A stretch of 64,000 nucleotides of DNA. Source: Chitinophaga skermanii. GTDB taxonomy: Bacteria; Bacteroidota; Bacteroidia; Chitinophagales; Chitinophagaceae. Within the stretch, counting starts at the first letter, position 1. Every line of letters begins with the position of its first letter. Location: NCBI RefSeq assembly GCF_003259335.1, contig NZ_QLLL01000004.1, positions 562,298 to 626,297 on the forward strand, given 5' to 3'. The notes under the pieces were generated by a model. It ran no database searches. It saw only the letters and a list, made by a program, of their open reading frames with translations, and was not told the origin of the DNA. Positions 42,449-51,666 of this stretch are shown here, in pieces. The translations under genes were made by a program, and so were the position numbers.

Positions 42449-43476
42449 TTGCTAGTCTTGAACCATTCTATAGCAGCTAATATACAGCTGTCCTTGGTTT
42501 TATCTTCAAAGTTAAAGCCTTTTGTGATGAATACATCTGGTTGTACATCCACAGGGTATTTCCTTCCTAAACCATCCTCGGCCCATGCGGTCGACAAGCT
42601 AAGTACAAGGTCTTTACGTAAAAAGATACTTTCGTTCCCTGTAATTTGTCCCCTTGTTGGTGTGCCAAAGAATTTATAACGAGGAACGGTTTTCAGTGCA
42701 ATCGCCACGTGTTCTCCTGCACTTGTGGTATAACCATTTATAAGTACTGCTACGGGTAACTTTTTAGGTACTGTAGGTACATTCGTTAGGCGCGTCATTT
42801 GCAAAGTGTCGTAAAACAAGCTGCCATTCTTTAAAACCATGGCATCTTTAGAGGCATTGTAATTTGAGAAGGCGAAACAAGTACCCGCCGGTAATAAGGC
42901 TGCCAGTCCTCCCACAAGTGCGGGGGAACTACCACCTCCATTCAAACGCAGATCAACTATTAATCCTTTCAATGGTTGCTTTAATAAAGTACTCAACGAA
43001 TCGGCAATAGATTGCGCAATACCATTAATTTGCTGAATAGCAGCGTTCATATCTTCGGTAGGCTCAACCCCTGCTACAGGGATATTTATATACCCATAAT
43101 TCCCTTTCAGTAGCACTGTATGTAAACTGCCTAATCCCTTGTAAGCAGCTTTTAACGTAACGGAATCGATCTTTTTGCGCACATAAGCATAGGCATCGGG
43201 GTTGCCGGAGTATTGACCTTTATAGGCAATACTACTATGCATGTCGCCAAGCGATTGTAGTAGTTTATTTACGGCTGGGATAAACGCTTCTATGCTATCA
43301 GCTTTCGTATCATCAATTTGCTTGTAAACAACCGGTTTAATCGAATCCCAGTTGACGGTGTTGGCATAAACGGATTTCGTTTGAATGAGGGTGAATACAG
43401 AGTCGAATAGTTTGTGTTGCGCCTGTAACCCGGTAGCTGTTGTAATAAATGCTAAGCTTAAAAGTAATTTCTTCAT
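42445..43476 (-). CDS. S41-family (C-terminal processing) peptidase
   Basis: This 343-residue exported protein has a signal peptide (MKKLLLSLAFITTATGLQAQ) and an S41 domain: LKGLIVDLRLNGGGSSPALV near residue 165, then PVAVLINGYTTSAGEHVAIALK near 245 with the Ser nucleophile in TTSAG and a Lys downstream, and GTPTRGQITGNES after it. No PDZ domain is obvious, as in small Tsp-like proteins of this phylum. It is the first gene of an operon with LytS and LytTR genes, so it may shape the signal sensed by the kinase (inference). Confidence 0.9.
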   Translation of the reverse strand: MKKLLLSLAFITTATGLQAQHKLFDSVFTLIQTKSVYANTVNWDSIKPVVYKQIDDTKADSIEAFIPAVNKLLQSLGDMHSSIAYKGQYSGNPDAYAYVRKKIDSVTLKAAYKGLGSLHTVLLKGNYGYINIPVAGVEPTEDMNAAIQQINGIAQSIADSLSTLLKQPLKGLIVDLRLNGGGSSPALVGGLAALLPAGTCFAFSNYNASKDAMVLKNGSLFYDTLQMTRLTNVPTVPKKLPVAVLINGYTTSAGEHVAIALKTVPRYKFFGTPTRGQITGNESIFLRKDLVLSLSTAWAEDGLGRKYPVDVQPDVFITKGFNFEDKTKDSCILAAIEWFKTSK

Positions 43477-43585
43477 GTATGAATAGTTTATGCAGCGAAA
43501 CTAGGGGCCGCCGTGAAGTGCATAAACTTTTTTACACCAAGTGAAGGATACCCGGTACGAAAATAGGGGCGAGTGCCATGAAGGA

Positions 43586-44284
43586 CTAGCAAATCATTAA
43601 TAACCGCTTTTCTCCAGAACTTTCATGGGGCGCACGGTGCACACAAGGGGGTACTTTACTGCCGGGATGATCAACTGCCAGTCGCCATAAATTACCTTGC
43701 CCTAGGTTAATGGGAATAGCACCGGGATTGGCTTGGTAATGTAAATCGAAGAAGTTGTCGCTTAGGAACGATGCAAAGTCTTCTGCAGCTCCTTCGTAAA
43801 GCTCCATCAATGCTGCCCGTATGGAGGGAATGGTTATTTTCTGTTGAACTTGCGAATTGGGTAAGATATCACTGGCGTCGCCATGGTAAGTACATAAGAT
43901 GGTGTCGGTAGGAATAGGGGAGCGATCTACATGGTACGAGTATACATCTGTAGGGAAAAAAGGAACAATATCATCGCGGTCGTAATAACTAATTACATTC
44001 AACACCGGCGATGCCCCGTGATCTTTCAGTAATTGGAAATCTTGTAAAAGTATTGCCCGGGCAAGCTGTCCCTCCTTTGTCAAGTCAAGCGCACATAGCT
44101 CGTCTAAGTCAACAACCGTTACATTTTCAGTTAACGTTATCTTATGAACAATCTCCGCAAAATCGCCCACGAGTGTTCTTTCCCAGCACATGGCATTCAC
44201 CCTTCCTTGGAAAGGGGTCGACACCAGTTCTTGGAAACTGTTTACACATTGAATTTGTTGCTCGGCATGCGTGAGATCAATCAT
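43586..44284 (-). CDS. DUF1826 family protein
   Basis: Starting at the ATG at 44284 the product has 232 residues; an upstream extension to 44338 would overlap the previous gene and looks unlike the family. It matches DUF1826 by YSYHVDRSPIPTDTILCTYHGDASD near residue 120, then FFDLHYQANPGAIPINLGQGNLWRLAVDHPG near 185 and VPPCVHRAPHE near the end. The conserved His, Asp and Cys residues suggest a metal or iron-dependent fold, but the role is unknown. It follows a DUF1877 gene closely and is probably co-transcribed with it. Confidence 0.88.
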   Translation of the reverse strand: MIDLTHAEQQIQCVNSFQELVSTPFQGRVNAMCWERTLVGDFAEIVHKITLTENVTVVDLDELCALDLTKEGQLARAILLQDFQLLKDHGASPVLNVISYYDRDDIVPFFPTDVYSYHVDRSPIPTDTILCTYHGDASDILPNSQVQQKITIPSIRAALMELYEGAAEDFASFLSDNFFDLHYQANPGAIPINLGQGNLWRLAVDHPGSKVPPCVHRAPHESSGEKRLLMIC

Positions 44285-44330
44285 AAAGGCAAATGTAAGT
44301 ATAAAATCCATTTGCCTTTCTAATAGCCAA

Positions 44331-44846
44331 CTACACAATTACCCGGTACAGTCCAAGCTGCTTATCGGCCGTTGCTTGTACAAAATCTTTCAATTCTTCT
44401 ACTACTTCTAGCAAATAATCTACAACCTGTTCCGATAAACCATTTATTGCCCTCGCTCGAAGCTGTTTTATATCAAGCCCGTGTAATGCACCGGCTATTT
44501 GCTGTACTTCGGAAGCGGTATAGAAGTGCGCCTTTCCCCAGCCAATTTCCCCGGTTGGGCGACTATCGCCATAAATGAAGTTCAACGGAAAGTGGCCTTT
44601 ACCGTTTTCCATTTCCCCCGTTAGCAAATAATGCAAAGATTGGAAGGCTGCTTCTACATAGAAAATAGTGTATCTACCAGCAGGCGCCCATGTAATAAGC
44701 GCTTCTTTTTCATCTGCATCGAGGTCGTCCAATAGGGATGGATCAAGTATTTCTCCATAATGTAAAATCTCCAGTTTCATAGGATCTAATTCCACAGCGG
44801 CAATATCTTGGTCGTGTACCGTGCGGAATTGCATAGACATACTCAT
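44331..44846 (-). CDS. DUF1877 (YfbM-like) family protein
   Basis: The 171-residue protein has the YfbM pattern: an acidic N-terminal part with LDPSLLDDLDADEKEAL, then AFQSLHYLLTGE near residue 67, a central PLNFIYGDSRPTGEIGWGKAHFYTASEV and a helical C-terminus (VVDYLLEVVEELKDFV). It is cytosolic with unknown function; DUF1877 proteins are occasionally found near immunity genes. It lies directly upstream of the DUF1826 gene. Confidence 0.87.
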   Translation of the reverse strand: MSMSMQFRTVHDQDIAAVELDPMKLEILHYGEILDPSLLDDLDADEKEALITWAPAGRYTIFYVEAAFQSLHYLLTGEMENGKGHFPLNFIYGDSRPTGEIGWGKAHFYTASEVQQIAGALHGLDIKQLRARAINGLSEQVVDYLLEVVEELKDFVQATADKQLGLYRVIV

Positions 44847-44912
44847 AGGTGTAACTTTAGGTTGTTCTAAAGTACGTCGAATTATACATGTAAATCTCCC
44901 ATTTTCATGTGA

Positions 44913-45671
44913 CTACTTCATTACCTTCACTTTCTTTCCCTGTAACCCTTCCAACTGCTCAGCCGATAATTCCTTATCCGTTACCAAGGCCGTCATAATA
45001 GAGAGGGGCGCGTATTTCATATAACTATCTTTCCCAATCTTTGAAGAATCGCACAATACATACAATTTATTGGCACTGCCGGCCATTGCCATGCTAATAC
45101 CCGCTTCTTTCTCGCTATGTGCACTTAAACCATGTTGAACAGAAAGGCCATCTGTACCGATAAACGCTTTATCGGCATGGTAGCTTTTGATATGTTCTAT
45201 GGCTTTCGTGCCGTGAACAGCTTTACGACTGCCGTCCATTTCCCCACCGGCTATATTTACTTGAATGCCGGGAATGTCCATAAAGGCCGCCGCCACGGGA
45301 AGGGAGTTCGTTACCACGCGTAATGGCTGAATATCCTTCAAATAGCTACACATGGCAAACACGGTGCTACCGCAATCCAAGAAAATAGTATCACCCGGTT
45401 TTACCAAGGTAGCCGCCAACTGGCCGATATGTTTCTTCCTTGTAGCTGCCACGTTTGCTTTATCGGTAAAAGCTGTAAAGGGATGCTTGGGAGGCGCTTT
45501 CATGGCGCCGCCATGTGTTCTAATTAACAACTCTTCCTCGGCCATCAATTGCAAATCCCTGCGAATGGTAACCGCCGATATATCCAGTGCATCTGCAATT
45601 TCTTGCACTTCCATGTTCTCCCGTTTATCTAAAATCTTTAAGATGCTCTTTTTTCTTTCCTGGTATCCCAT
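44913..45671 (-). CDS. DeoR-family transcriptional repressor
   Basis: The protein (252 residues from the ATG at 45671) starts with a DeoR helix-turn-helix (MGYQERKKSILKILDKRENM, then VQEIADALDISAVTIRRDLQ and IRTHGGAM). The sugar-phosphate-binding DeoRC domain follows, with GDTIFLDCGSTVFAMCSYL, KAFIGTDGLS, and CDSSKIGKDSYMKYAPL near the end. An upstream TTG at 45710 lies in the operator region and is rejected. The gene diverges from nudK, and a dyad of the DeoR type lies between them, so it probably represses itself and perhaps nudK. The effector is unknown. Confidence 0.93.
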   Translation of the reverse strand: MGYQERKKSILKILDKRENMEVQEIADALDISAVTIRRDLQLMAEEELLIRTHGGAMKAPPKHPFTAFTDKANVAATRKKHIGQLAATLVKPGDTIFLDCGSTVFAMCSYLKDIQPLRVVTNSLPVAAAFMDIPGIQVNIAGGEMDGSRKAVHGTKAIEHIKSYHADKAFIGTDGLSVQHGLSAHSEKEAGISMAMAGSANKLYVLCDSSKIGKDSYMKYAPLSIMTALVTDKELSAEQLEGLQGKKVKVMK

Positions 45672-45682
45672 ATTGAAGTATC

Positions 45683-45711
45683 TTTGATTATTATTATCAA
45701 ATTTGATCAAA
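45683..45711. promoter_or_regulatory. Putative DeoR operator
   Basis: TTTGAT and ATCAAA form a perfect 6-base dyad with a 7-base spacer (45683-45701). It is followed at once by a second palindrome TTTGATCAAA (45702-45711). Both lie in the 53-base gap between the divergent deoR-type gene and nudK, overlapping the expected promoters. Confidence 0.6.
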
Positions 45712-45724
45712 AGTAATCATTTAT

Positions 45725-46303
45725 ATGCAACCTAGTATAAATATTCTCTCTAAAGAAGTGTTGTCTAACAACTGGTACACGCTGTACAAACTTACCTACG
45801 AATACAAAAAGAAAGATGGTACATGGCAACTACAATCCCGCGAAGCATACGATCGAGGTAATGGTGCGGTGATCCTATTATACAATCCTGCCAATGGGAA
45901 TGTTATTCTTACCCGCCAATTCCGTATGCCCACATTCATTAATGGCAATAGTACAGGTATGCTCATCGAAGCCTGTGCCGGGTTACTCGATGAGAACAGC
46001 CCCGAAGAATGCATCCGCCGTGAAGCGGAAGAAGAAACAGGGTTCCGCGTGCGTGATGTGAGAAAGGTATTCGATGCCTATATGTCGCCCGGCTCTGTTA
46101 CAGAAATCCTGCACTTCTTTGTTGCCGAATACACCCCCAATATGCAAACTAGCACAGGTGGCGGTTTAGAACACGAACAAGAAGAAATTGAAGTATTAGA
46201 AATACCCATCGCTACAGCTTTACAAATGATCGAATCAGGCGAAATTAAAGATGGGAAAACCATTATGCTATTACAATATGTAAAACTGCACAACTTAGTA
46301 TAG
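45725..46303 (+). CDS. nudK: GDP-mannose pyrophosphatase-like Nudix hydrolase
   Basis: The 192-residue protein closely follows E. coli NudK along its length: [54 protein letters not shown] and [10 protein letters not shown]. The Nudix helix REAEEETGF is followed by [18 protein letters not shown]. The first Glu of the Nudix box is replaced by Ser (GLLDENS), but the metal-binding REAEEE core is intact. It probably hydrolyses GDP-mannose or a related sugar nucleotide. It diverges from a DeoR regulator. Confidence 0.92.
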   Translation: MQPSINILSKEVLSNNWYTLYKLTYEYKKKDGTWQLQSREAYDRGNGAVILLYNPANGNVILTRQFRMPTFINGNSTGMLIEACAGLLDENSPEECIRREAEEETGFRVRDVRKVFDAYMSPGSVTEILHFFVAEYTPNMQTSTGGGLEHEQEEIEVLEIPIATALQMIESGEIKDGKTIMLLQYVKLHNLV

Positions 46304-46390
46304 GTAATAGGATAGGAGTCCTGTTTAATAAAATGATTCCATTATATTTGCAGCTTCTTTTAATTGATAACCATATTTGTAAGACGATTT

Positions 46391-46927
46391 ATGATGAAGC
46401 CATTGCAACAACTCGTAGTAGCATTCGTACTCTTGTTAACCGTTTCCTGCCAGTCCGCAAGCCCGGGAGAATTTTTCGACCAAGCCGTATTGAACTCGAA
46501 CCTTATCCACGATTTCGAACCGCGCCATTTCGGTAAATCTTTGGAACAATACACGGTTGTATATCCCAACCATCCAGAGAATAACCCGAAAGGCGACGAA
46601 GCGCAACAAGTCGTAAACAACAAAATTCTATCAATAGAAGCCGCTTTGAAGAAAATTAAAGATCTCAATGCCGGCGACGATGATCAAAAAGCCATCAAAG
46701 AAAATGCTATTGCGCTGTTCGAAACAGCATTGCCCGTGTACAAAAACGAATACATGCAATACGCTAAACTTTGCGATGCGAAGTCAACTTCACCGGGGAA
46801 AGAAGCTTTGCTGGCAAAAGTGGAGAAAGATGATTTACCTAAAGTAGATGCACTGATGGGTTCACTCTATGAGAAAGGGAAAGCCTATGCAGAAAAGCAT
46901 GATATTAATGTGAAATGGGGACGTTAA
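46391..46927 (+). CDS. Small lipoprotein of unknown function
   Basis: From the ATG at 46391 the product has 178 residues and a lipoprotein signal (LLLTVSCQSASPGEFF). An upstream TTG at 46364 is less likely. The mature part is helical and charged (QQVVNNKILSIEAALKKIKD, LFETALPVYKNEYMQYAKLC) with regular heptad-like spacing. I do not recognise a named family. It probably sits in the outer or inner membrane facing the periplasm. It stands alone between nudK and a terminator. Confidence 0.83.
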   Translation: MMKPLQQLVVAFVLLLTVSCQSASPGEFFDQAVLNSNLIHDFEPRHFGKSLEQYTVVYPNHPENNPKGDEAQQVVNNKILSIEAALKKIKDLNAGDDDQKAIKENAIALFETALPVYKNEYMQYAKLCDAKSTSPGKEALLAKVEKDDLPKVDALMGSLYEKGKAYAEKHDINVKWGR

Positions 46928-46950
46928 TATAGTTCCTGTACTAAATAACT

Positions 46951-46984
46951 AAGAGGTTGTATCAACAGCATGATACAACCTCTT
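46951..46984. terminator. Bidirectional terminator between lipoprotein and AsmA genes
   Basis: A 14-bp perfect stem (46951-46964 with 46971-46984) around a 6-base loop lies between convergent genes. Confidence 0.8.
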
Positions 46985-47018
46985 GTCTTTACAATTGTAA
47001 TTCACCTTTGAAGATTAT

Positions 47019-49460
47019 TTACCCATCCCTCTTCTTCCCCAATTTAATCTTCACAGGCCCACTTTTCCCATTATCGGTTGCATGCAAATGCAACACGATC
47101 CCTTTTTGACGCCTTTTCGCTTTCTCCGCTTTATCAGTAATGTCGGCATCTTTCTGCGGATTACGTAAGGGTACATCCATGTAAATGTCTGTACCCGCCG
47201 GCATCCCGTAAGTGCCTTGTAAATCTATATTGATAGCCGTAGAAGAAATCTTCATCGGCGGAATATCAATTTTGTTGCCTTTAATCTGCAACGTATTCTG
47301 CAAGTTCTCAAACTGGATATTGTCTAAATTCCGCTTCGCAAACATTAAGTCGGCAATGCCTTGCAAAGGAGGGAAGTTTACCAAGGCTCCTTTCCGTAAG
47401 TTAAATGCCACGGTGCCATACAACGAACGCGGTACAATCTTTCCATCATCCAAAACACGACCACTCACATTTGCCTTTGCTTGTAAAATACCCCGTAGGT
47501 TCTTAGATGATAAACCATCTAAGCCGAAGTTGTTGAATGCATAGAATAGCTGGTCGATATGTACATTGTTAATGTTCGCGTTCACTTTAAATGCATTGGC
47601 TTGCCCTGCGAAATCCATATCTGCCGTTGCCTGTAACGAACCGCCGGCATGCTGTACTTGCAATTGTTGCACATGTAAGCCTGTTTGGGTGAGCGTTAAG
47701 GCCGAACGAACCTGCTGCGCTGTAAATCTTTCATACAATAGTTGATCAACCGCCACGTTCATCGCAACACTACAATCCGCCAACATGATATCCATTTGGT
47801 GCGCAAATTTCGACATGTTCTTGCGCTTCTGTTTGGTCGATACCGGCTTCTTACTACCACTACGAATACCAATAAATGAACGGAATTCATTCAAGTCTAA
47901 CTTAGGACTACGGATATTCCAATTCAGCAATATTTTAGCAGGATCATGGAAATACAAATTGGTGATATTCGCCACCGAGCCATCCAATTGCAACTGGCTT
48001 TTCTGGCTCGCTACTTTCACTTCTTTAAAGTATAAGTCGGTACCCGTAAAATCAAGCGTAGCAAAACAATCGTGGAATTGTACATTGCGTGGTAAGTACG
48101 TCAAGGCACCTTTTTGTATCGCTACCGTTCCCGATAAATGGGGCACAATGGTATCGCCGCGTTTAATACCGCCTTTGTAATACAATTGAGCTTTCGCCTC
48201 GCCACTCGTAAAGGCAAACGTGCCTTCTAATAATTCATTCAAATTAGATAATGGGAAGAAGGAACGAAACCAGCCTTGCAAAACAGGGTGCTTCAAATTC
48301 GTTACAATCAAAGTATCTGCCACTAATGGAATGGTAGCGTAATCGGCTTTGAAACCGTGTATTTGTAGTTGCGTATTTTCATCGTTATGACCTTTACCAT
48401 GTTGCAGGTCATTATTGAAGGTGCCTGTAAAACTGCAATTGGTGAGCGTATTACCTTTTACTTCAATTTCGTTGTTTTGGGTTTGGTATTGAATATTGAT
48501 TAACGGTGTATCGGGGTAATGCATAATGCCCACCAGTTGTGCCTTAATATCTAAAGGTTTCTTAAATGAAAGACTATCCAGTTTCTTAGAAATACTAGGA
48601 GAAACAATACTCATCGCTTCTTCAAAACGCAATTCATTGGCAACAATATTAAGGCCCCACTGGCGATTTTCTTTCGCCATCGAGAACTGCCCATCGATAC
48701 TGTAAATTTGTTTGTTTAAACGAATGTCTTGGTGGGGAATGACAAGCGCCCGTTGTTTTTTGTTGAAGTGCAACAATAATTTACCGGCCAATAATTTATC
48801 CTTTAAGAAGCTCCCTTTTTCTGTATTGAACTGCATCTCCTTTATAAGAATATCATGCTTCAAGCGTATATCTAACATAGTATCCCGTTCCTCGGTATTG
48901 CCCTCTAGGTGCTGAATGTCGAATTGGAAAAACTTGTGCTTGGGCTTGTTCTCTACTACAAATTGGATATTGTTTAGCTCAAACTTTGATACATCGGTAT
49001 GCCCGGTTTGTTGCTTGTTCTTATGCTCATGAGAACGAATAATATCCGTGTTGCTATACCCGCTGGTATCTGTGTAAATGTAAATGGTGCCATCTTCCAA
49101 GGTAATTTGCCGGATATCTATTTTCTTCTTCAACAAAGCAAATGTATTCACCTTCACAAAAATGCGATCTACTTCTAACAAGGCCCTATGATGTACACTC
49201 CATAAGCTATCTTTCACACTCACTTTCTCCAACGATACAGAAATATTCGGGAAACTTCTTACCAAAGATGGTTCCATATCTTCAATCACAACAGTGGCAT
49301 TCAACTCTTCGTTGATCTTTGTATTTATCTGCGCCAACAAGGAAGCTTTTTGCTGTTGTATAATCAAAGCAAAGCCCAACCATAACAGTACAATTAGTCC
49401 CAGTAACGATCCTCCAACGATGGCAAGTATTCTCATCCATTTCCGCATAGCATAATACAT
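47019..49460 (-). CDS. AsmA-family inner-membrane protein
   Basis: The 813-residue protein has one N-terminal transmembrane segment (about residues 12-35, LAIVGGSLLGLIVLLWLGFA) followed by the AsmA start (INEELNATVVIEDMEPSLVR, SFPNISVSLEKVSVKDS). A long repetitive beta-rich periplasmic part follows, ending with the AsmA C-terminal region (FNLRKGALVNFPPLQGIADL, IQFENLQNTLQIKGNKIDIP). AsmA-like proteins are bridge-like factors of envelope lipid homeostasis. This form is typical for Bacteroidota. It stands alone. Confidence 0.92.
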   Translation of the reverse strand: MYYAMRKWMRILAIVGGSLLGLIVLLWLGFALIIQQQKASLLAQINTKINEELNATVVIEDMEPSLVRSFPNISVSLEKVSVKDSLWSVHHRALLEVDRIFVKVNTFALLKKKIDIRQITLEDGTIYIYTDTSGYSNTDIIRSHEHKNKQQTGHTDVSKFELNNIQFVVENKPKHKFFQFDIQHLEGNTEERDTMLDIRLKHDILIKEMQFNTEKGSFLKDKLLAGKLLLHFNKKQRALVIPHQDIRLNKQIYSIDGQFSMAKENRQWGLNIVANELRFEEAMSIVSPSISKKLDSLSFKKPLDIKAQLVGIMHYPDTPLINIQYQTQNNEIEVKGNTLTNCSFTGTFNNDLQHGKGHNDENTQLQIHGFKADYATIPLVADTLIVTNLKHPVLQGWFRSFFPLSNLNELLEGTFAFTSGEAKAQLYYKGGIKRGDTIVPHLSGTVAIQKGALTYLPRNVQFHDCFATLDFTGTDLYFKEVKVASQKSQLQLDGSVANITNLYFHDPAKILLNWNIRSPKLDLNEFRSFIGIRSGSKKPVSTKQKRKNMSKFAHQMDIMLADCSVAMNVAVDQLLYERFTAQQVRSALTLTQTGLHVQQLQVQHAGGSLQATADMDFAGQANAFKVNANINNVHIDQLFYAFNNFGLDGLSSKNLRGILQAKANVSGRVLDDGKIVPRSLYGTVAFNLRKGALVNFPPLQGIADLMFAKRNLDNIQFENLQNTLQIKGNKIDIPPMKISSTAINIDLQGTYGMPAGTDIYMDVPLRNPQKDADITDKAEKAKRRQKGIVLHLHATDNGKSGPVKIKLGKKRDG

Positions 49461-49541
49461 TTAAACATATTACAAATTTTCCATGCCCACGGTTCAATTC
49501 CATATTGCGAAAAACGCCTTCCGGCAACGGAAGGCGTACTA

Positions 49542-50642
49542 TTATACAAAGTAGCGTACGGTATGTGCTTCAAACACGGTAGGTACTTCTAATTTGTTCA
49601 CCAATCGCTCCAATGCAGCCGTAGGTATGGCGGTTGGGCGGTTGTTATTTTGTTTTAGCAACGTTTTATACGGTACCTCTATGTAATCAATGGTTACATG
49701 TGCTTTGTAGGTAACAAAAAGGCTCACTAGTTGCGCGCGCATTTGTTGGGTAATATTCGTGGCATTCCATACGAAGTTTTGTTGCTTACGCAAATATTGC
49801 TTGGCTTGTTCTTTCGCTAGTTGAATGACGGTGCCATTCCCGCTTTTATCAGTCGGCGAAATCTTATGGGCTTTCCGAATATCGTCCAAGTTAATCACGG
49901 GCCAATCAGCATAATGTTTGCGCACATGCGTGTCTTTACCGGCGCCGGGTAAGCCAGATGTTAATACTACCTGCGAACCAAAGTCGTCGAATGGCACATA
50001 GTTGATATCACCCCCTTTATCGAAATAGTGGAAGCGCGCGTTTTCATGGGTAAAGGCTCGTTGCCGACCTAGGCATTCATTTTCTAAGCAAAGTTGTTCG
50101 AATAATTGGATTTTTAACAGCAACTCGGCTCGATCTGCACTTATTCTACCCAATACATCGGCCTGTGCCAATAAGGATAAATGCCATGTGTTTACATGAA
50201 AGCTCGCTTCTACAACACTGCGTTGCGGATCGTGCTTTTCAATAGCCCATAAGGGTAAGCTATGGTAGCGCACAAGCCCGCATATTTGTTCGCGAATAGC
50301 GAACGGGGTGGCTATGTTACGGTATAAAAGTTGACGAGCAGTAGCGGCGCCTTTTCGTGCATGCGTGGCCGATGTAATGCGTCCACCCGGTTCTATGATG
50401 GTGGTAGAACGTTTTTCTACATCGTGTAATAACGCAGCAGCACGAAGTATATGCGCATCTTGTTCGTTGATATTGTGTTGAAGGATCAGTTGCTCCATTT
50501 CAGCGCATACCATGCCTGTATGCACGAAAACATCGCCTTCGGCATGGTGAATAGCATCTTGGGGTACCCCTTTCATATCGGCCACCCAATCGAATTCGGT
50601 CGCTAATTGATCCATCGATCGTGTATTTGTTAATTGCCACAT
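49542..50642 (-). CDS. HD-Pnk: HD phosphohydrolase fused to 5'-polynucleotide kinase
   Basis: The 366-residue protein has an N-terminal HD domain (HTGMVCAEMEQLI near residue 40, AALLHDVEKRSTT near 70, VRYHSLPLWA near 125). A C-terminal P-loop kinase follows (VLTSGLPGAGKDTHVRKHYA near 228-247, VINLDDIRKAHKISP, FVWNATNITQQMR). This is the HD-Pnk layout: in the Runella enzyme the HD part removes 2',3'-cyclic or 3'-phosphate ends and the kinase adds a 5'-phosphate. It overlaps the ligase gene by 13 bases, so healing and sealing are co-expressed. The second Met (residue 10) is an alternative start. Confidence 0.9.
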   Translation of the reverse strand: MWQLTNTRSMDQLATEFDWVADMKGVPQDAIHHAEGDVFVHTGMVCAEMEQLILQHNINEQDAHILRAAALLHDVEKRSTTIIEPGGRITSATHARKGAATARQLLYRNIATPFAIREQICGLVRYHSLPLWAIEKHDPQRSVVEASFHVNTWHLSLLAQADVLGRISADRAELLLKIQLFEQLCLENECLGRQRAFTHENARFHYFDKGGDINYVPFDDFGSQVVLTSGLPGAGKDTHVRKHYADWPVINLDDIRKAHKISPTDKSGNGTVIQLAKEQAKQYLRKQQNFVWNATNITQQMRAQLVSLFVTYKAHVTIDYIEVPYKTLLKQNNNRPTAIPTAALERLVNKLEVPTVFEAHTVRYFV

Positions 50643-51337
50643 ATGGCACCTCCTTCATTTTGTAAGGGCGCACGTTTCCAATTGCGCGTCCAATGTTCAT
50701 CAGTTTTTACATGCCCTTTGCGCACGTATTTGAATACGTTTTGGGCGAAAGCATCTACACTATAAGCAGCTGCATTTCTTGTTACAATACCTTCCATCGT
50801 GCTGGGTTGCAGCGAAATAGTATCCACCGGGGCAAATGCACCAGGGCCTTGCACGATTTGTAATACTTCGCTTTCAAAGTGTGTTTGCTGTAACGGGGTG
50901 GGGAAGATGCTAATTTCCGGCACGGTAGGTAAGTCTAGCATGGCGGCGTAAAACTTCGTTTCTTCCCAACTCAGCCATAACCCGTTTTCGCGTACAGCAA
51001 ATACGTAGAAATGATGGTCCAGTTTTGTATAGTGTAAAGAATGCACGGCATACAGGTTTTCGAGGAAAATCTCTAAGTCGCCGAGTTCTCGTTTTATTAA
51101 TTGCCAGTAGGTACGCAAGGTGCTTGTCCACGGCGAAGTGGTGGGCGCAGCATGCGACCGCGCAAATACGCCGTATTTATTTAAGCAATTGTTTTCGCCA
51201 TCCAATTTCTCGGTGTGTACGAGGGTGGGGATGTGCTGCACATCCTGCCAGTAACCGTGGTTAATACGGTCGTCGCTGGTAGTGCCGGGCGAAAATGGGT
51301 AATGGTACGTTCTACCGTATTTTCCTTGGCTTGTCAT
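50630..51337 (-). CDS. ATP-dependent RNA ligase (Rnl2-like family)
   Basis: From the ATG at 51337 (235 residues; the frame continues to a TTG at 51361) the protein has motif I TEKLDGENNCL with the nucleotidyl-accepting Lys near residue 44. It also has VFARSHAAPT after it, HHFYVFAVREN (motif III region), MEGIVTRN near 195 (motif IV) and VFKYVRKGHV near 210 (motif V). These are the nucleotidyltransferase motifs of small bacterial RNA ligases. It joins 3'-OH and 5'-phosphate RNA ends, which the overlapping HD-Pnk gene would prepare. The short C-terminus suggests a minimal ligase. Confidence 0.9.
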   Translation of the reverse strand: MTSQGKYGRTYHYPFSPGTTSDDRINHGYWQDVQHIPTLVHTEKLDGENNCLNKYGVFARSHAAPTTSPWTSTLRTYWQLIKRELGDLEIFLENLYAVHSLHYTKLDHHFYVFAVRENGLWLSWEETKFYAAMLDLPTVPEISIFPTPLQQTHFESEVLQIVQGPGAFAPVDTISLQPSTMEGIVTRNAAAYSVDAFAQNVFKYVRKGHVKTDEHWTRNWKRAPLQNEGGAICGN

Positions 51338-51666
51338 GTTTGGGTAATTAAAGGCGCACAATCAAATAGCCTAGCTAACCTGTTATACAAGTTACGAACC
51401 AATATTGTACGGAAAGTGAAAAAATAGAATCCCTGGCCGCTTCGAAGTGTGAAGCAGGATGGTGAGAAATCTTATGCCAGTGATATTACATGACCCAATG
51501 TTTGTCGAGGTTTTGTTTAAAATTGCGCTGCAAAGGTCTTGCTATTTTTTGGAATTAACAAGCTATTCACTAAATAATTCACCTGCCTAGCCTCCCTTTC
51601 GCGGCGTTCTCGCCGCATTTAACTACCTTTGCATACTTGGACGCCATTCGTCCATGGTATTAACAC
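51338..51666. other. Divergent promoter region between RNA ligase and DEAD-box helicase genes
   Basis: These 329 bases contain no gene. A GCGGCG/CGCCGC hairpin (51601-51616) and a TACCTTTG -7 element (51624-51631) lie before the helicase. A ligase-side promoter was not identified. Confidence 0.6.
51601..51631 (+). promoter_or_regulatory. DEAD-box helicase promoter with palindrome
   Basis: TACCTTTG at 51624-51631 fits TAnnTTTG and is 36 bases upstream of the start codon. A perfect palindrome GCGGCGTTCTCGCCGC lies immediately upstream, between the -7 and -33 zones, and could be an operator or an RNA hairpin if transcription starts earlier. Confidence 0.5.
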
